From contig CAUDEY010000014.1 of assembly GCA_958448705.1 (NCBI GenBank), positions 1-49,450 on the forward strand: DNA of 49,450 nt. The letters are read 5' to 3'. Under the pieces are notes generated by a model. That model ran no database searches. It worked only from the letters and a program-made list of their open reading frames with translations, and had not been told where the DNA came from. Shown one piece after another: positions 1 through 8,263 of the stretch; position 1 is the first letter of the stretch; each line of letters begins with the position of its first letter. The DNA is from UMGS1322 sp900550765 (lineage in GTDB: Bacteria > Bacillota > Clostridia > Christensenellales > QALW01). The position numbers were made by a program, and so were the translations under genes.

Positions 1-72
1 GGCCTTCAGGGACTCGAACCCCGGACCAATCGGTTATGAGCCGACCGCTCTGACCTACTGAGCTAAAAGCCC
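1..72 (-). tRNA. tRNA-Met (CAT), 3' end cut by the window edge
   Basis: The reverse complement folds as a cloverleaf: acceptor strand GGGCTTT, anticodon loop CTCATAA with anticodon CAT, and T-loop TTCGAGT. The partner of the first acceptor base lies just left of the window, so the 3' end is missing. CAT can be elongator Met or lysidine-modified Ile2. The anticodon stem lacks the three G-C pairs of an initiator. I favour elongator Met but cannot exclude Ile2. It is probably co-transcribed after tRNA-Glu. Confidence 0.9.
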
Positions 73-78
73 AATTTT

Positions 79-153
79 TGGTGACGCCTAGGGGAATCGA
101 ACCCCTGTTACCGCCGTGAAAGGGCGATGTCTTAACCGCTTGACCAAGGCGCC
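79..153 (-). tRNA. tRNA-Glu (TTC)
   Basis: The minus strand reads GGCGCCT at the 5' end, anticodon loop CTTTCAC with anticodon TTC, T-loop TTCGATT, and an encoded CCA at the 3' end. The acceptor stem is complete with one G-T pair. It lies 6 bases before tRNA-Met in transcription order and behind a consensus promoter. Confidence 0.95.
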
Positions 154-254
154 GTAAAGCAAACAACTCAATGTTCAGCCAAACACTACATTCCTGCAAA
201 ATTCCTGCGAATGCCTTTGCCCTATGCGGCAGAACTATTTTCGATTGCTTTGTA

Positions 255-283
255 ATTATACCTAAAAGATATCGTCTTGTCAA
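255..283 (-). promoter_or_regulatory. Consensus housekeeping promoter for the tRNA-Glu/tRNA-Met pair
   Basis: On the minus strand TTGACA, a 17-base spacer and TATAAT are a perfect match to the vegetative sigma factor consensus. Transcription should begin near 248, about 95 bases before tRNA-Glu. It sits just past the stop codon of the methyltransferase gene at 292. Confidence 0.85.
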
Positions 284-291
284 CCACTTTT

Positions 292-1404
292 TTATTGATT
301 TTGTGCAAAATAGGAATAAAGATTACATTCAATATTTCCGTTATAAAAACGCCGGATCTTGTCCGCTCTTCTTACATTTTGTTCAAAGCCTTTATCTCCG
401 CTGAGTACCGCTCGATCCCAACCGCTAAAATGCAAAAGAAGCAGGCGTATCTGTTCGCTTACCTGTTCCATTTCCTTTTGCTTTCCCAGTCTCTGACCAT
501 AAGGCGGATTGGTCAAAAGCACTCCGCTGGATGCCGGCACTGTACACTCTGCCGCCGCACAGATCCGCAAAGTAATATAAGATTCCACTCCCGCACGCGC
601 TGCATGAAAACGCGTCAGTTCTTCCATTTCTTTAGAAATATCAGAAGCAAATATCTTCACCGGCACATCCAGTACCGCCTTCTTCGCTTCCCGTCTGGCT
701 TCCTCAAAATAAACACTTTCAAACCCGCAAAATCTCTCGCAGGCAAAATTCCGCTTCATGCCCGGTGCAATATTCAGCGCTATCATAGCAGCCTCTATCG
801 GAAGAGTACCTGACCCGCAAAAAGGATCTACAAACGGACGGGTTCCTTTATATCCAATCAAATTCAGTAATCCCGCGGCAAAGGTCTCTCTCAGCGGAGC
901 AGGAGCCGTTTTTACCCGATATCCGCGTTTATGCAAACTTTCTCCGCAGCAATCCAGCGCCACAGTGACCCTGTCACGGCTGATATGAATCGCAACCGGA
1001 TATTCTTCGCCGTTTTCCGCAAAATTATCTATAGGGAAACGACGCCGCATAGCTTTTATAATCGCTATTTTAGAAATCCGCTGCACATCCGGTACGCTCA
1101 TCAATTTAGAACGTGCGCATTTAGCGCTGACATGAATCTTCCCCCGTTGAGATATAATATTTGCCCACTCTATTTTTACAATCTGCGCAAACAATTCATC
1201 AAAACTTCTTGCATCAAAGGAGGCCAATTCCCAAAAAATCCGATCCGCACCGCGCAAATTCACACAAGCCCGAGCCAATCCCTTTCCATCACTCTCAAAA
1301 TACACCCTGCCCTCACAGATATCTGTATACCCCAGATGCAGCCGCATAAGCTCCCGACATACCGGTTTTTCCATAGAAAACGGGGTGGTTGCAAATAACC
1401 TCAT
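292..1404 (-). CDS. THUMP-domain class I RNA methyltransferase (RlmL/YpsC family)
   Basis: Predicted 23S rRNA guanine N2-methyltransferase of the RlmL N-terminal/YpsC type, acting in the cytoplasm with S-adenosylmethionine. An N-terminal ferredoxin-like/THUMP part spans roughly residues 1-155. The Rossmann methyltransferase part follows, with the SAM motif DPFCGSGT at 193-200, an acidic ribose-binding Asp near 255, and the catalytic loop NPPY at 299-302. The 370-residue length fits the single-domain Firmicutes version. The open frame continues to a TTG at 1428, but the ATG at 1404 has AAAGGA upstream (12-base gap), so I start there. A 161-base gap separates it from the upstream gene, so it probably has its own promoter, which I could not pick out. 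The exact target base is inferred from the family. Confidence 0.85.
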   Translation of the reverse strand: MRLFATTPFSMEKPVCRELMRLHLGYTDICEGRVYFESDGKGLARACVNLRGADRIFWELASFDARSFDELFAQIVKIEWANIISQRGKIHVSAKCARSKLMSVPDVQRISKIAIIKAMRRRFPIDNFAENGEEYPVAIHISRDRVTVALDCCGESLHKRGYRVKTAPAPLRETFAAGLLNLIGYKGTRPFVDPFCGSGTLPIEAAMIALNIAPGMKRNFACERFCGFESVYFEEARREAKKAVLDVPVKIFASDISKEMEELTRFHAARAGVESYITLRICAAAECTVPASSGVLLTNPPYGQRLGKQKEMEQVSEQIRLLLLHFSGWDRAVLSGDKGFEQNVRRADKIRRFYNGNIECNLYSYFAQNQ

Positions 1405-1565
1405 GAATGGGACAATTCCTTTCCCCAATATCGTATTTTTTCTATTCTTTTATTGATCTGTCTGCAATCAAAAAAGATTCCATCTTCTCCCTCAACACAA
1501 AAACGCTGCAAAATCAAAACATACCCTCGCAAAAATTTTCTATTTGGGCTCTTCCGGTCTTTTTT

Positions 1566-2378
1566 CTACTCCAATCCGCCGTTATGTATCATTTCATAAT
1601 ACTCATCGCCGTCAAATTCACGATCTCTTGCTGTTTCTCCGCCCAAAGCTTCTATAGCATCACAGATTTCAACATAATCGATATAACTGATATCCCGTGC
1701 ATTTTCCGCCTGATGCAATGCCTCAAGACACTGATCATCTCCATAAGCAGCCATAAAACCTGCAATAAGAGCTTTATTTTTGCTCTGTTTCATTAATAGT
1801 ATCAATTTTTCCGCTAAATTTTCCGGCACGGGTTCACAATAAACCAGAACATACATAAGTCTCTCTTTAGCCTCCGGTTCCTGCTCTTCCTCATATGCCT
1901 CCAGAACTGCGGCCGAAGCCTCCGTTCCCATATATTTCAATGCTTCTGCCGCAGCATCGGCCAACTCCGGATTCTCATTTTTACAAATCAGGCGAATATA
2001 ATTCTGTACAGGAAGCAGCGAGTCCATATCTGATAAAAGATTCATCAAAAAAATTCTGTCGCTATCCGACCGATCCTCCTGCTGAAACATGGCATACAAT
2101 GCCTGCTCACTGCCCGGCAAAGAAACTACCCGTTCGCTTAACGCATCGGGAACAGAAATTTCTTCATCCAGATACGCCCCCAGCATAGCAATTAATTCAC
2201 TGTCTTCTACTTGTGCAAAATACGCAGAAGCTTTTTTCATCCAATCGGCATAGGTTTGAGGAATCAACTCTTCTATCTCCTCCGGTTTTTTCCCCTGTTT
2301 CAACAGTTCCTCCGCCCAGTTATCCATATATTCATTAAACTGCCGGTCAAAATCAATCAGTTGTTTCATCGTTTTCAT
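1566..2378 (-). CDS. HEAT-like helical repeat protein, function unknown
   Basis: A 270-residue acidic soluble protein with no signal peptide or membrane segment. The middle (about residues 100-225) is a run of paired amphipathic helices rich in Ala, Leu and Glu, which looks like HEAT/armadillo-type repeats used for protein contacts. No catalytic motif is visible. The start codon has AAAGGA 6 bases upstream and lies 26 bases inside the end of the TPR gene, so the two are translationally coupled and probably work together. I do not recognise a named family. Confidence 0.6.
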   Translation of the reverse strand: MKTMKQLIDFDRQFNEYMDNWAEELLKQGKKPEEIEELIPQTYADWMKKASAYFAQVEDSELIAMLGAYLDEEISVPDALSERVVSLPGSEQALYAMFQQEDRSDSDRIFLMNLLSDMDSLLPVQNYIRLICKNENPELADAAAEALKYMGTEASAAVLEAYEEEQEPEAKERLMYVLVYCEPVPENLAEKLILLMKQSKNKALIAGFMAAYGDDQCLEALHQAENARDISYIDYVEICDAIEALGGETARDREFDGDEYYEMIHNGGLE

Positions 2379-3663
2379 GCAATTCCTTTTCTAAAAATTT
2401 TTCAAGCACGGCATACAGTTCCTCGGTAAATACAACGATATCCGTACCGGTATTAAAATACAAAATTTTTTCCGCATCATAGAGGATTTTTGCCGCCTGT
2501 ACACGGACAAATAAGCTTACGTTGCGATTGATAGCCAGCCGCCTGAGCTCCAGTTCCATCAATGGATGGGAACAATCCGCAATCGCAAAAAAATCCTGCA
2601 TTTCTCGGGGGGATGCAAACGTCATAAAATCCGCAGCTTCAATTATTTTTTTGGGATCTGAATAAAACGCTTCAAGGTTTTCTTTTTTATAACTATCTAA
2701 GATAATATCTACGGCTTTCCCCTCATAACGATACAGATAGGAATGTGTATTTTTACCTATTTCCTCAATATAATAAGTCGCAGCTCCCATATTTCCTTCA
2801 GCAGCAGCCAGTTGCTGGGCAATCTCTTTTGCATGGTCGATCTCTCCTATCCGCTCACAGGCCACAGCAAAACCAAAAGCAATCTCTTTTTCTCCGCTCT
2901 CCTGCGCGTACAGCTCCCGATAAAGAATATATGCAATATCCTCTTTTTTTAAAATACTCATATTATATGCCAGTGCGCGCAGTTCGTAAATCGTATAATC
3001 CTCAATAAATTTAAATCGTTCAGCACATTGAAGCATATACGCATAGTCCCTTGTTTCGCTGCCCAGCATAATGCCCAGGCTTAAAAGTGTAACAGTAAAA
3101 TTCCCCTCTTCAAATTCCTTTTCCAAACGGGCAATCGCTTCTTTAAAATTTCCTTCTTCCGCCAAGGGCGTAACCTCACCGGCACACTGTGCTGTTTCAT
3201 AATTGATAAACGGAGCCTCTGCCATACCGTTGATCATTCCCATACTGACCTCATTGGTCGACGCATCGTACCTGCCAAGAGTATACCGCTCTTTTAGATC
3301 GGCCAGAAAAGCCGCCGCATCGTTAGATGCCGGTCCTTCGGGGCTTTCCTTCAAGCAACGCTCCAGCATCTGCGCGCAGCACTCGGCACTGCCGATTCCC
3401 CCAAAAGCCTCGGCAGTAAAAAAATAAAGTGCCGCCAAATCAAAGCTTTGCGGCTTCTCCATTCCCAACAGCGCATAGCAATATTCCAATGCTCTGGTAT
3501 AATCGGCATTTTGATTCAAACCATAGATCAAATCCATGATATAATCCAGCTGCTCCGGCTCCATCACTGCAGCGCGGTAAAAAAGCTCAACGGCTTTGGT
3601 ATACTGGCCGTTGTAAAGCTCTTTATGTCCTCTTTTATTCAAACCCTTTGCAATACTTGCCAT
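2353..3663 (-). CDS. Tetratricopeptide-repeat protein
   Basis: 436 residues, cytoplasmic by appearance. The first 130 residues contain typical TPR helices (a GQYTKAVELFYRAA type repeat, then further A/B helix pairs with the expected Ala, Gly and Tyr positions). More degenerate repeats occupy about 165-300. TPR arrays bind protein partners, and no partner can be named from the sequence. It starts one base after the stop of hslO and overlaps the HEAT-like gene downstream, so the three form a unit. A role in protein quality control next to Hsp33 is an inference from position only. Confidence 0.7.
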   Translation of the reverse strand: MASIAKGLNKRGHKELYNGQYTKAVELFYRAAVMEPEQLDYIMDLIYGLNQNADYTRALEYCYALLGMEKPQSFDLAALYFFTAEAFGGIGSAECCAQMLERCLKESPEGPASNDAAAFLADLKERYTLGRYDASTNEVSMGMINGMAEAPFINYETAQCAGEVTPLAEEGNFKEAIARLEKEFEEGNFTVTLLSLGIMLGSETRDYAYMLQCAERFKFIEDYTIYELRALAYNMSILKKEDIAYILYRELYAQESGEKEIAFGFAVACERIGEIDHAKEIAQQLAAAEGNMGAATYYIEEIGKNTHSYLYRYEGKAVDIILDSYKKENLEAFYSDPKKIIEAADFMTFASPREMQDFFAIADCSHPLMELELRRLAINRNVSLFVRVQAAKILYDAEKILYFNTGTDIVVFTEELYAVLEKFLEKELHENDETTD

Positions 3664-3664
3664 A

Positions 3665-4528
3665 TCATAATTCCTTAGCTAAAAATTTTAATGCTTCACG
3701 GCTGAATACATACTTTTTACCGCAAAAGCGGCAGCATATTTCCGTATCAGCATCCTCATAAGCAAGCGAAAGCAGCTCATTTTTTCCCAGTGATAAAAGC
3801 GCCTGCTCAAACCGCTGTCTGGAGCAATCGCAATAATATCGGAGCGGAACAGTCTCTAGCGGCTTTACCCCTACATCCCAAAACAGATCAAATGCCATTT
3901 CCTCTAAAGAAAGATGATAATTCAATCTATATAAAAGATCCTCTACCGCATGAATTTTCTGTTCAATTTGATCCAGTACTGCAGTATCACAGCCGGGCAT
4001 CGGCAATACCAAAATGCCACCGCAGGTAAATTTTCCGTTCTCATAACCACAGTCAAGTGCGACGGCGGCAGGCTGCTGCTCACTTGTTACAAGATATGCA
4101 GCAAAATCTCTGTTTATATCTCCGGCAACAAGATTGCATATTCCTACATACGGCTCCCCCGTAGGATTATCCCGTATCACCGTAAGCTGTCCGCTTTTTC
4201 CTATCAAAGCCGGAAGCTGAATTTCACAAGCAGGAACGCAGGCATCCGGATGATCTGCACAGCCCTTTACATTTCCGCCGTTATCCGCCGTCACCAGCAG
4301 TTTTCCTGCTGGGCCTCCGCCATTAAAGATGAGTGTAAGCTTTTCTGATTCGCTTTTATTCCTTTGAGCAAGCAACGCCGCCGCGCTAAGCAGCCTTCCC
4401 AAAGCCATCGCTACACCGTCGTTTAATTTTAAAAGCGTTTTTGCCTCTGAAGCTGCCGCAGATGAATTGATCATCAAAAGCGAAGCCTGTCCATCGCAGA
4501 TCATAGCATGAAGTATCTGGTCTTCCAT
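3665..4528 (-). CDS. hslO: Redox-regulated chaperone Hsp33
   Basis: Cytoplasmic holdase chaperone switched on when oxidants oxidise its zinc-binding cysteines. The 287-residue length matches the family. The C-terminal zinc site is present as C233-x-C235 and C266-x-x-C269. The core carries the usual glycine-rich segment (FNGGGPAGKLLVTAD) near residues 68-82. It lies in a minus-strand run after the methyltransferase (24-base gap) and one base before the TPR gene. No frameshift or missing zinc ligand is seen. Confidence 0.92.
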   Translation of the reverse strand: MEDQILHAMICDGQASLLMINSSAAASEAKTLLKLNDGVAMALGRLLSAAALLAQRNKSESEKLTLIFNGGGPAGKLLVTADNGGNVKGCADHPDACVPACEIQLPALIGKSGQLTVIRDNPTGEPYVGICNLVAGDINRDFAAYLVTSEQQPAAVALDCGYENGKFTCGGILVLPMPGCDTAVLDQIEQKIHAVEDLLYRLNYHLSLEEMAFDLFWDVGVKPLETVPLRYYCDCSRQRFEQALLSLGKNELLSLAYEDADTEICCRFCGKKYVFSREALKFLAKEL

Positions 4529-4552
4529 ATAGCTTTCCCCTTAAAAAAGATC

Positions 4553-5275
4553 TCATGCACGAGAGCAAAAAGTAATGCGCATACTTTTTTCCGTACTATT
4601 TTTTTCAGTATAATCATCGGTAACGCTAAGTACCTGAAATCCCGTCTGCTCCAACCATAAAACGATTTCTTCCTTCCGGTGCGCCCGCTGAACATGTTCT
4701 TCATCAAACCGCACATAATGCGTTGAATCCTCTGCAACAAAAAAGGCAATATCCATTGTAAGCAAGCGTGTTTCCGCCTCAAAACTATTGCGCCACAGGT
4801 AAGTGATATCGTCATTATCCTCTGAATACAGCTGTCCGTCCATAGCGGTAAGCTTATATTCGCTGCTGATATCAAAGATAAAACATCCACCCGGTTTGAT
4901 ATTTTTATGAATATTCGCAAACGTCCGCTTCACATCCTGGGGCGTTAAAAGACAGTTGATACCATCGCATACGCATACAGCCGCATCCACCGGCCGATGC
5001 AAGGAAAATGTCGCCATATCAGCATGAATCAGCTTTACACTGCGTCCTGCAGCACGCAATTTACGGGCAGCGATCTCCAGCATATCCTCCGAAAGGTCTA
5101 AAGCCGTTACCGAAAATTTTTCTGCTAAAGCCAGGGTAGCCTGTCCCGTACCACAGCCCAGTTCTACGATTTCCCGCGCACCATTTAACTTTTTTTGAAT
5201 AAAATCCGTCCATTTTTCATACGGCGCGTCATACATTAACGCATCATAAAGTTTTGCAAATTTACCGTACTGCAT
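4553..5275 (-). CDS. Class I SAM-dependent methyltransferase
   Basis: 240 residues with a Rossmann methyltransferase fold. Motif I is VELGCGTG at 37-44, motif II ends in the acidic residue of VTALDLSEDM, and a GGCFIFDIS segment follows near residue 130. This layout is typical of small-molecule methyltransferases of the SmtA/UbiE-like type rather than RNA enzymes, but the substrate cannot be read from sequence. It begins two bases after the stop of the membrane protein gene, so it is co-transcribed with it, and hslO follows. Confidence 0.75.
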   Translation of the reverse strand: MQYGKFAKLYDALMYDAPYEKWTDFIQKKLNGAREIVELGCGTGQATLALAEKFSVTALDLSEDMLEIAARKLRAAGRSVKLIHADMATFSLHRPVDAAVCVCDGINCLLTPQDVKRTFANIHKNIKPGGCFIFDISSEYKLTAMDGQLYSEDNDDITYLWRNSFEAETRLLTMDIAFFVAEDSTHYVRFDEEHVQRAHRKEEIVLWLEQTGFQVLSVTDDYTEKNSTEKSMRITFCSRA

Positions 5276-5277
5276 TT

Positions 5278-6135
5278 TTACTCCAGCGGTGCCATCCCTT
5301 TGCGCCTATCTTCAGGGGCATTTACATATTTATCAAACAAGAAATTACTAAAAACCATCTGCCCCAAATAAACAAAGGACATTCCCATAAATAAAATCAC
5401 CACCAGCAAAATCTGGCCCAAAAAATAACATATAACAGCCGTTAAAATATAAATCAATACTGCCAGCAAAGTACGCGGGAACTGTACCACAAGATAAATA
5501 AAGGAGTTTTTTAAAATCTGCCGGAACGTCAGCTGATACGTTACCAATTGCGGGAAATGATAAATAGAGGACATAAAATACGCCGCCATAGCAATTCCGA
5601 TTACAATGGCCGCATAACGCATCCATCCATGCGCCTCTGCGTTCATCATCAACGTAGCAATCCACCACACACCGGCAAAAAGCAGCATAGCGCTAAACAA
5701 ATTCAGCAGCAGTGCTTTCCAAAAGCTGCGCCGAAATTCTTTCCAAAAATGCTCCCGTATCGTAGCACGCTCATTCCAGACCCAGTTACGCAAACAATAA
5801 TACAACCCCGCCTTCGCCGGCCCTGTAATGGCATAAAGCGGTACACAGATCAATAAATACGATAACAATAGATTCTCCTGCCCGGTAAATACCTGCTGGA
5901 TCGCCTCATCCTGGGCAAGTGAAGCCACAGAGAACCAATAATAAAGCGAAAAGAGAATCAGCGGCAGTGCAAAAAGCATATAGAGCACATTTCCCAGCAC
6001 CATGCCGGAAAAACGCAGTTTGACCACGTCAAAATATTGGTCTACTCTTGTTTTCGGCAAATCTCTTACAGTAAAATCCTTTTTATCGGGATTTCCTATA
6101 AAGATTTTATTATACCATTTTCCCCATTTTCCCAT
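5278..6135 (-). CDS. Polytopic membrane protein, YesL/DUF624-like
   Basis: 285 residues with about five or six hydrophobic segments (roughly 45-70, 92-115, 145-165, 175-195, 210-240 and 240-262). A polar cytosolic loop with GPAKAGLYYCLR and a following F.KEFRRSFWKA patch recalls the YesL (DUF624) family, whose function is not established. The N-terminus is soluble and basic, with no signal peptide. It starts 17 bases after recA and ends two bases before the methyltransferase gene. The family assignment is tentative. Confidence 0.6.
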   Translation of the reverse strand: MGKWGKWYNKIFIGNPDKKDFTVRDLPKTRVDQYFDVVKLRFSGMVLGNVLYMLFALPLILFSLYYWFSVASLAQDEAIQQVFTGQENLLLSYLLICVPLYAITGPAKAGLYYCLRNWVWNERATIREHFWKEFRRSFWKALLLNLFSAMLLFAGVWWIATLMMNAEAHGWMRYAAIVIGIAMAAYFMSSIYHFPQLVTYQLTFRQILKNSFIYLVVQFPRTLLAVLIYILTAVICYFLGQILLVVILFMGMSFVYLGQMVFSNFLFDKYVNAPEDRRKGMAPLE

Positions 6136-6152
6136 GTATCAATCTCCTACTT

Positions 6153-7202
6153 TTAGTCATCCCCATCAAGATCATCTTTTCCTGAAGCACCGGGTGCCAT
6201 AGATGCTAAACTCTCCTTCAATTTATTCTCCACCTGCTCCATAACCTCAGGATGCGAAATTAAGAATTCCTTGGCGTTATCCCGGCCTTGACCGATACGC
6301 TCTCCTTCATAGCTGAACCAGGATCCGCTCTTTGTAATAATGCCAGTGTCAATAGCAAATTCCAGCAAAGAACTTTCTTTAGAAATGCCCTTACCGAAAA
6401 TCATATCCACTTCTGCCGTTTTAAACGGCGGCGCTACCTTATTTTTAACAATCTTGATTTTAGCTTTGTTGCCGATTTGCTCAGCACCATTCTTTAGAGC
6501 CTCGCCCTTACGGATATCAATGCGAACCGAAGCAAAAAATTTCAGTGCCTTTCCGCCGGTAGTTGTCTCCGGGTTGCCGTAAATCACCCCGATTTTATCC
6601 CGCAGCTGATTAATAAAAATAACTGCCGTATTGGATTTTCCCACAACGCCTGTAATTTTCCGCAATGCACGGCTCATAAGCCTTGCTTGAAGACCTACAG
6701 TAGAAGCCTCCATATCTCCTTCGATTTCCGCCTTAGGAGTAAGAGCGGCAACAGAATCGATAACGATCAGGTCTACCGCATTGCTGCGGGCCAGCGCTTC
6801 ACAGATATCCAGCGCCTGTTCACCGGTATCAGGCTGAGAAACGTAAAGCTCATCAATATTTACCCCCAGTGCTTTGGCATATACGGGATCCAGCGCATGT
6901 TCAGCATCAATAAAGGCGGCAATTCCGCCGTTTTTTTGTGCCTGAGCAATGATATGCAGCGTCAGCGTCGTTTTACCCGAAGATTCCGGCCCATAAATTT
7001 CGGTAATCCTCCCCTTAGGGATTCCGCCCACCCCCAATGCGGCGTCAATCTGCACAAATCCTGTGGGGATCACCTGTACATTGATCTTTGCCGCAGCATC
7101 GCCAAGCTTCATAATCGACCCTTTTCCGAACTGTTTTTCAATACCGGTCAATGCCAGCTGCAATGCCTTCTCTTTTTCCTTGAGAGTATCTTTTTCTTCC
7201 AT
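6153..7202 (-). CDS. recA: Recombinase RecA
   Basis: DNA strand-exchange ATPase for homologous recombination and SOS induction. Residues 71-78 are the Walker A motif GPESSGKT. The family blocks around SVAALTPKAEIEGDM, the L1-side NQLRDKIGV and L2-side NPETTTGGKALKF are intact, and the acidic tail is typical. The 349-residue length is normal. A GGGAGG sequence 10 bases upstream supports the start. It sits 15 bases after pncC, matching the common cinA-recA arrangement. I could not identify a LexA box upstream. Confidence 0.98.
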   Translation of the reverse strand: MEEKDTLKEKEKALQLALTGIEKQFGKGSIMKLGDAAAKINVQVIPTGFVQIDAALGVGGIPKGRITEIYGPESSGKTTLTLHIIAQAQKNGGIAAFIDAEHALDPVYAKALGVNIDELYVSQPDTGEQALDICEALARSNAVDLIVIDSVAALTPKAEIEGDMEASTVGLQARLMSRALRKITGVVGKSNTAVIFINQLRDKIGVIYGNPETTTGGKALKFFASVRIDIRKGEALKNGAEQIGNKAKIKIVKNKVAPPFKTAEVDMIFGKGISKESSLLEFAIDTGIITKSGSWFSYEGERIGQGRDNAKEFLISHPEVMEQVENKLKESLASMAPGASGKDDLDGDD

Positions 7203-7217
7203 TTCCTTATCCTCCCT

Positions 7218-7679
7218 TTATTTTTGCACCTTCCATTTTAACAAAAAAAGTGCTTCATTTTTTGCTTTTTCGATAATTTCCGCCCGGTTGCCGCAAAAAA
7301 CGCAGCGCTGAATCGTACAAACGTCCTGATAGCACACACCAATATAAACAAGCCCTACCGGCTTGTCCGCACTGCCACCACCGGGTCCGGCAATGCCGGT
7401 GGTACAAACAGCTGCCTGCGCACCTGTAACCCGTATTGCTCCTTTCAGCATTGCTGCAGCACACTCCGCACTTACGGCGCCGTTCCGTTTCAGAATAGTA
7501 TCCTCTACCCCAAGCACATGCTTCTTAGCACTGTTAGCATAAGTGACAAGGCCGGCTAAAAACACACTGGAAATCCCCGGATGTGCCACAAAAGCTGCCG
7601 CGATATTGCCGCCGGTACAAGATTCCGCCGTAGCAACAGTAATTTGCTTATCTATTAAATAATTAAAAAATTCCTTCAT
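7218..7679 (-). CDS. pncC: Nicotinamide-nucleotide amidohydrolase (CinA C-terminal domain)
   Basis: Deamidates nicotinamide mononucleotide to nicotinate mononucleotide in NAD salvage. The 153 residues correspond to the stand-alone CinA C-terminal domain, without the N-terminal MoCF domain found in full-length CinA. The catalytic-site motif TAESCTGG is at 17-24, and the glycine-rich TTGIAGPGGG with a following KPVGLVYIG is present. Its start overlaps the pgsA stop by ATGA, and recA follows after 15 bases. Confidence 0.88.
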   Translation of the reverse strand: MKEFFNYLIDKQITVATAESCTGGNIAAAFVAHPGISSVFLAGLVTYANSAKKHVLGVEDTILKRNGAVSAECAAAMLKGAIRVTGAQAAVCTTGIAGPGGGSADKPVGLVYIGVCYQDVCTIQRCVFCGNRAEIIEKAKNEALFLLKWKVQK

Positions 7680-8263
7680 ATATCTTTACCGATTTTTTCC
7701 ACAATCTGCTTATTGGCCATAAAATAATTAATACCCGAAACGATAGTCAAAACCAATGCGCCAGCCAAAGTAATAACCGCTGTCCAATGAATGATCTCCC
7801 CGGCAAAAGAAAACTCCAGCCAGGAAGATTCATCCAAAAACATGGCAATAATCGCCACATCCTGTAAAACCGTCTTCAGTTTTCCCAGGTTGTCAGCAGC
7901 AATCACTACACCTTCACTGGCGGCAAGCGCCCGCAGGCTTGTTACAATAACTTCTCTTGCCACAATGATAACCGCTGTAATTACCGCAAAAACGCCATAC
8001 CAATATTGCTGGCCGTATAAGATCTGCGCCGCTAAAATAATAATAGCCGCTAAATTGATCAATTTATCCGCCAACGGATCAAAAAACTTACCGAAAACCG
8101 TTACTAACCCGCGCTTTCTTGCAATTTTTCCATCAATCATATCCGTAAGCGAGGCTGCCAAAAAAACAACAGCGCAAATTATGTATAGCCTGCAATAAAA
8201 CAGGAGTACCAAAACCGGTGTCAAGATAATGCGCAGTACTGTTATTCGATTTGGCAAATTCAT
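7676..8263 (-). CDS. pgsA: CDP-diacylglycerol--glycerol-3-phosphate 3-phosphatidyltransferase
   Basis: Integral membrane enzyme of phosphatidylglycerol synthesis. The CDP-alcohol phosphotransferase signature is complete: D44-G45-x2-A48-R49-x8-G58-x3-D62-x3-D66. The rest is made of about five or six hydrophobic helices. The 195-residue length is typical. Start and stop both overlap neighbours by ATGA (rimO upstream, pncC downstream), so it is translationally coupled in the operon. Confidence 0.93.
   Translation of the reverse strand: MNLPNRITVLRIILTPVLVLLFYCRLYIICAVVFLAASLTDMIDGKIARKRGLVTVFGKFFDPLADKLINLAAIIILAAQILYGQQYWYGVFAVITAVIIVAREVIVTSLRALAASEGVVIAADNLGKLKTVLQDVAIIAMFLDESSWLEFSFAGEIIHWTAVITLAGALVLTIVSGINYFMANKQIVEKIGKDI

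Noticed and set aside
1442..1483. 13-codon frame before the RlmL-type gene, as a leader peptide
   Set aside because: GGAG is only 3 bases from the ATG and no terminator or antiterminator follows.
4386..4920. Extra minus-strand frames overlapping the hslO and methyltransferase genes
   Set aside because: They are out of frame with two well-supported genes and lack ribosome binding sites.
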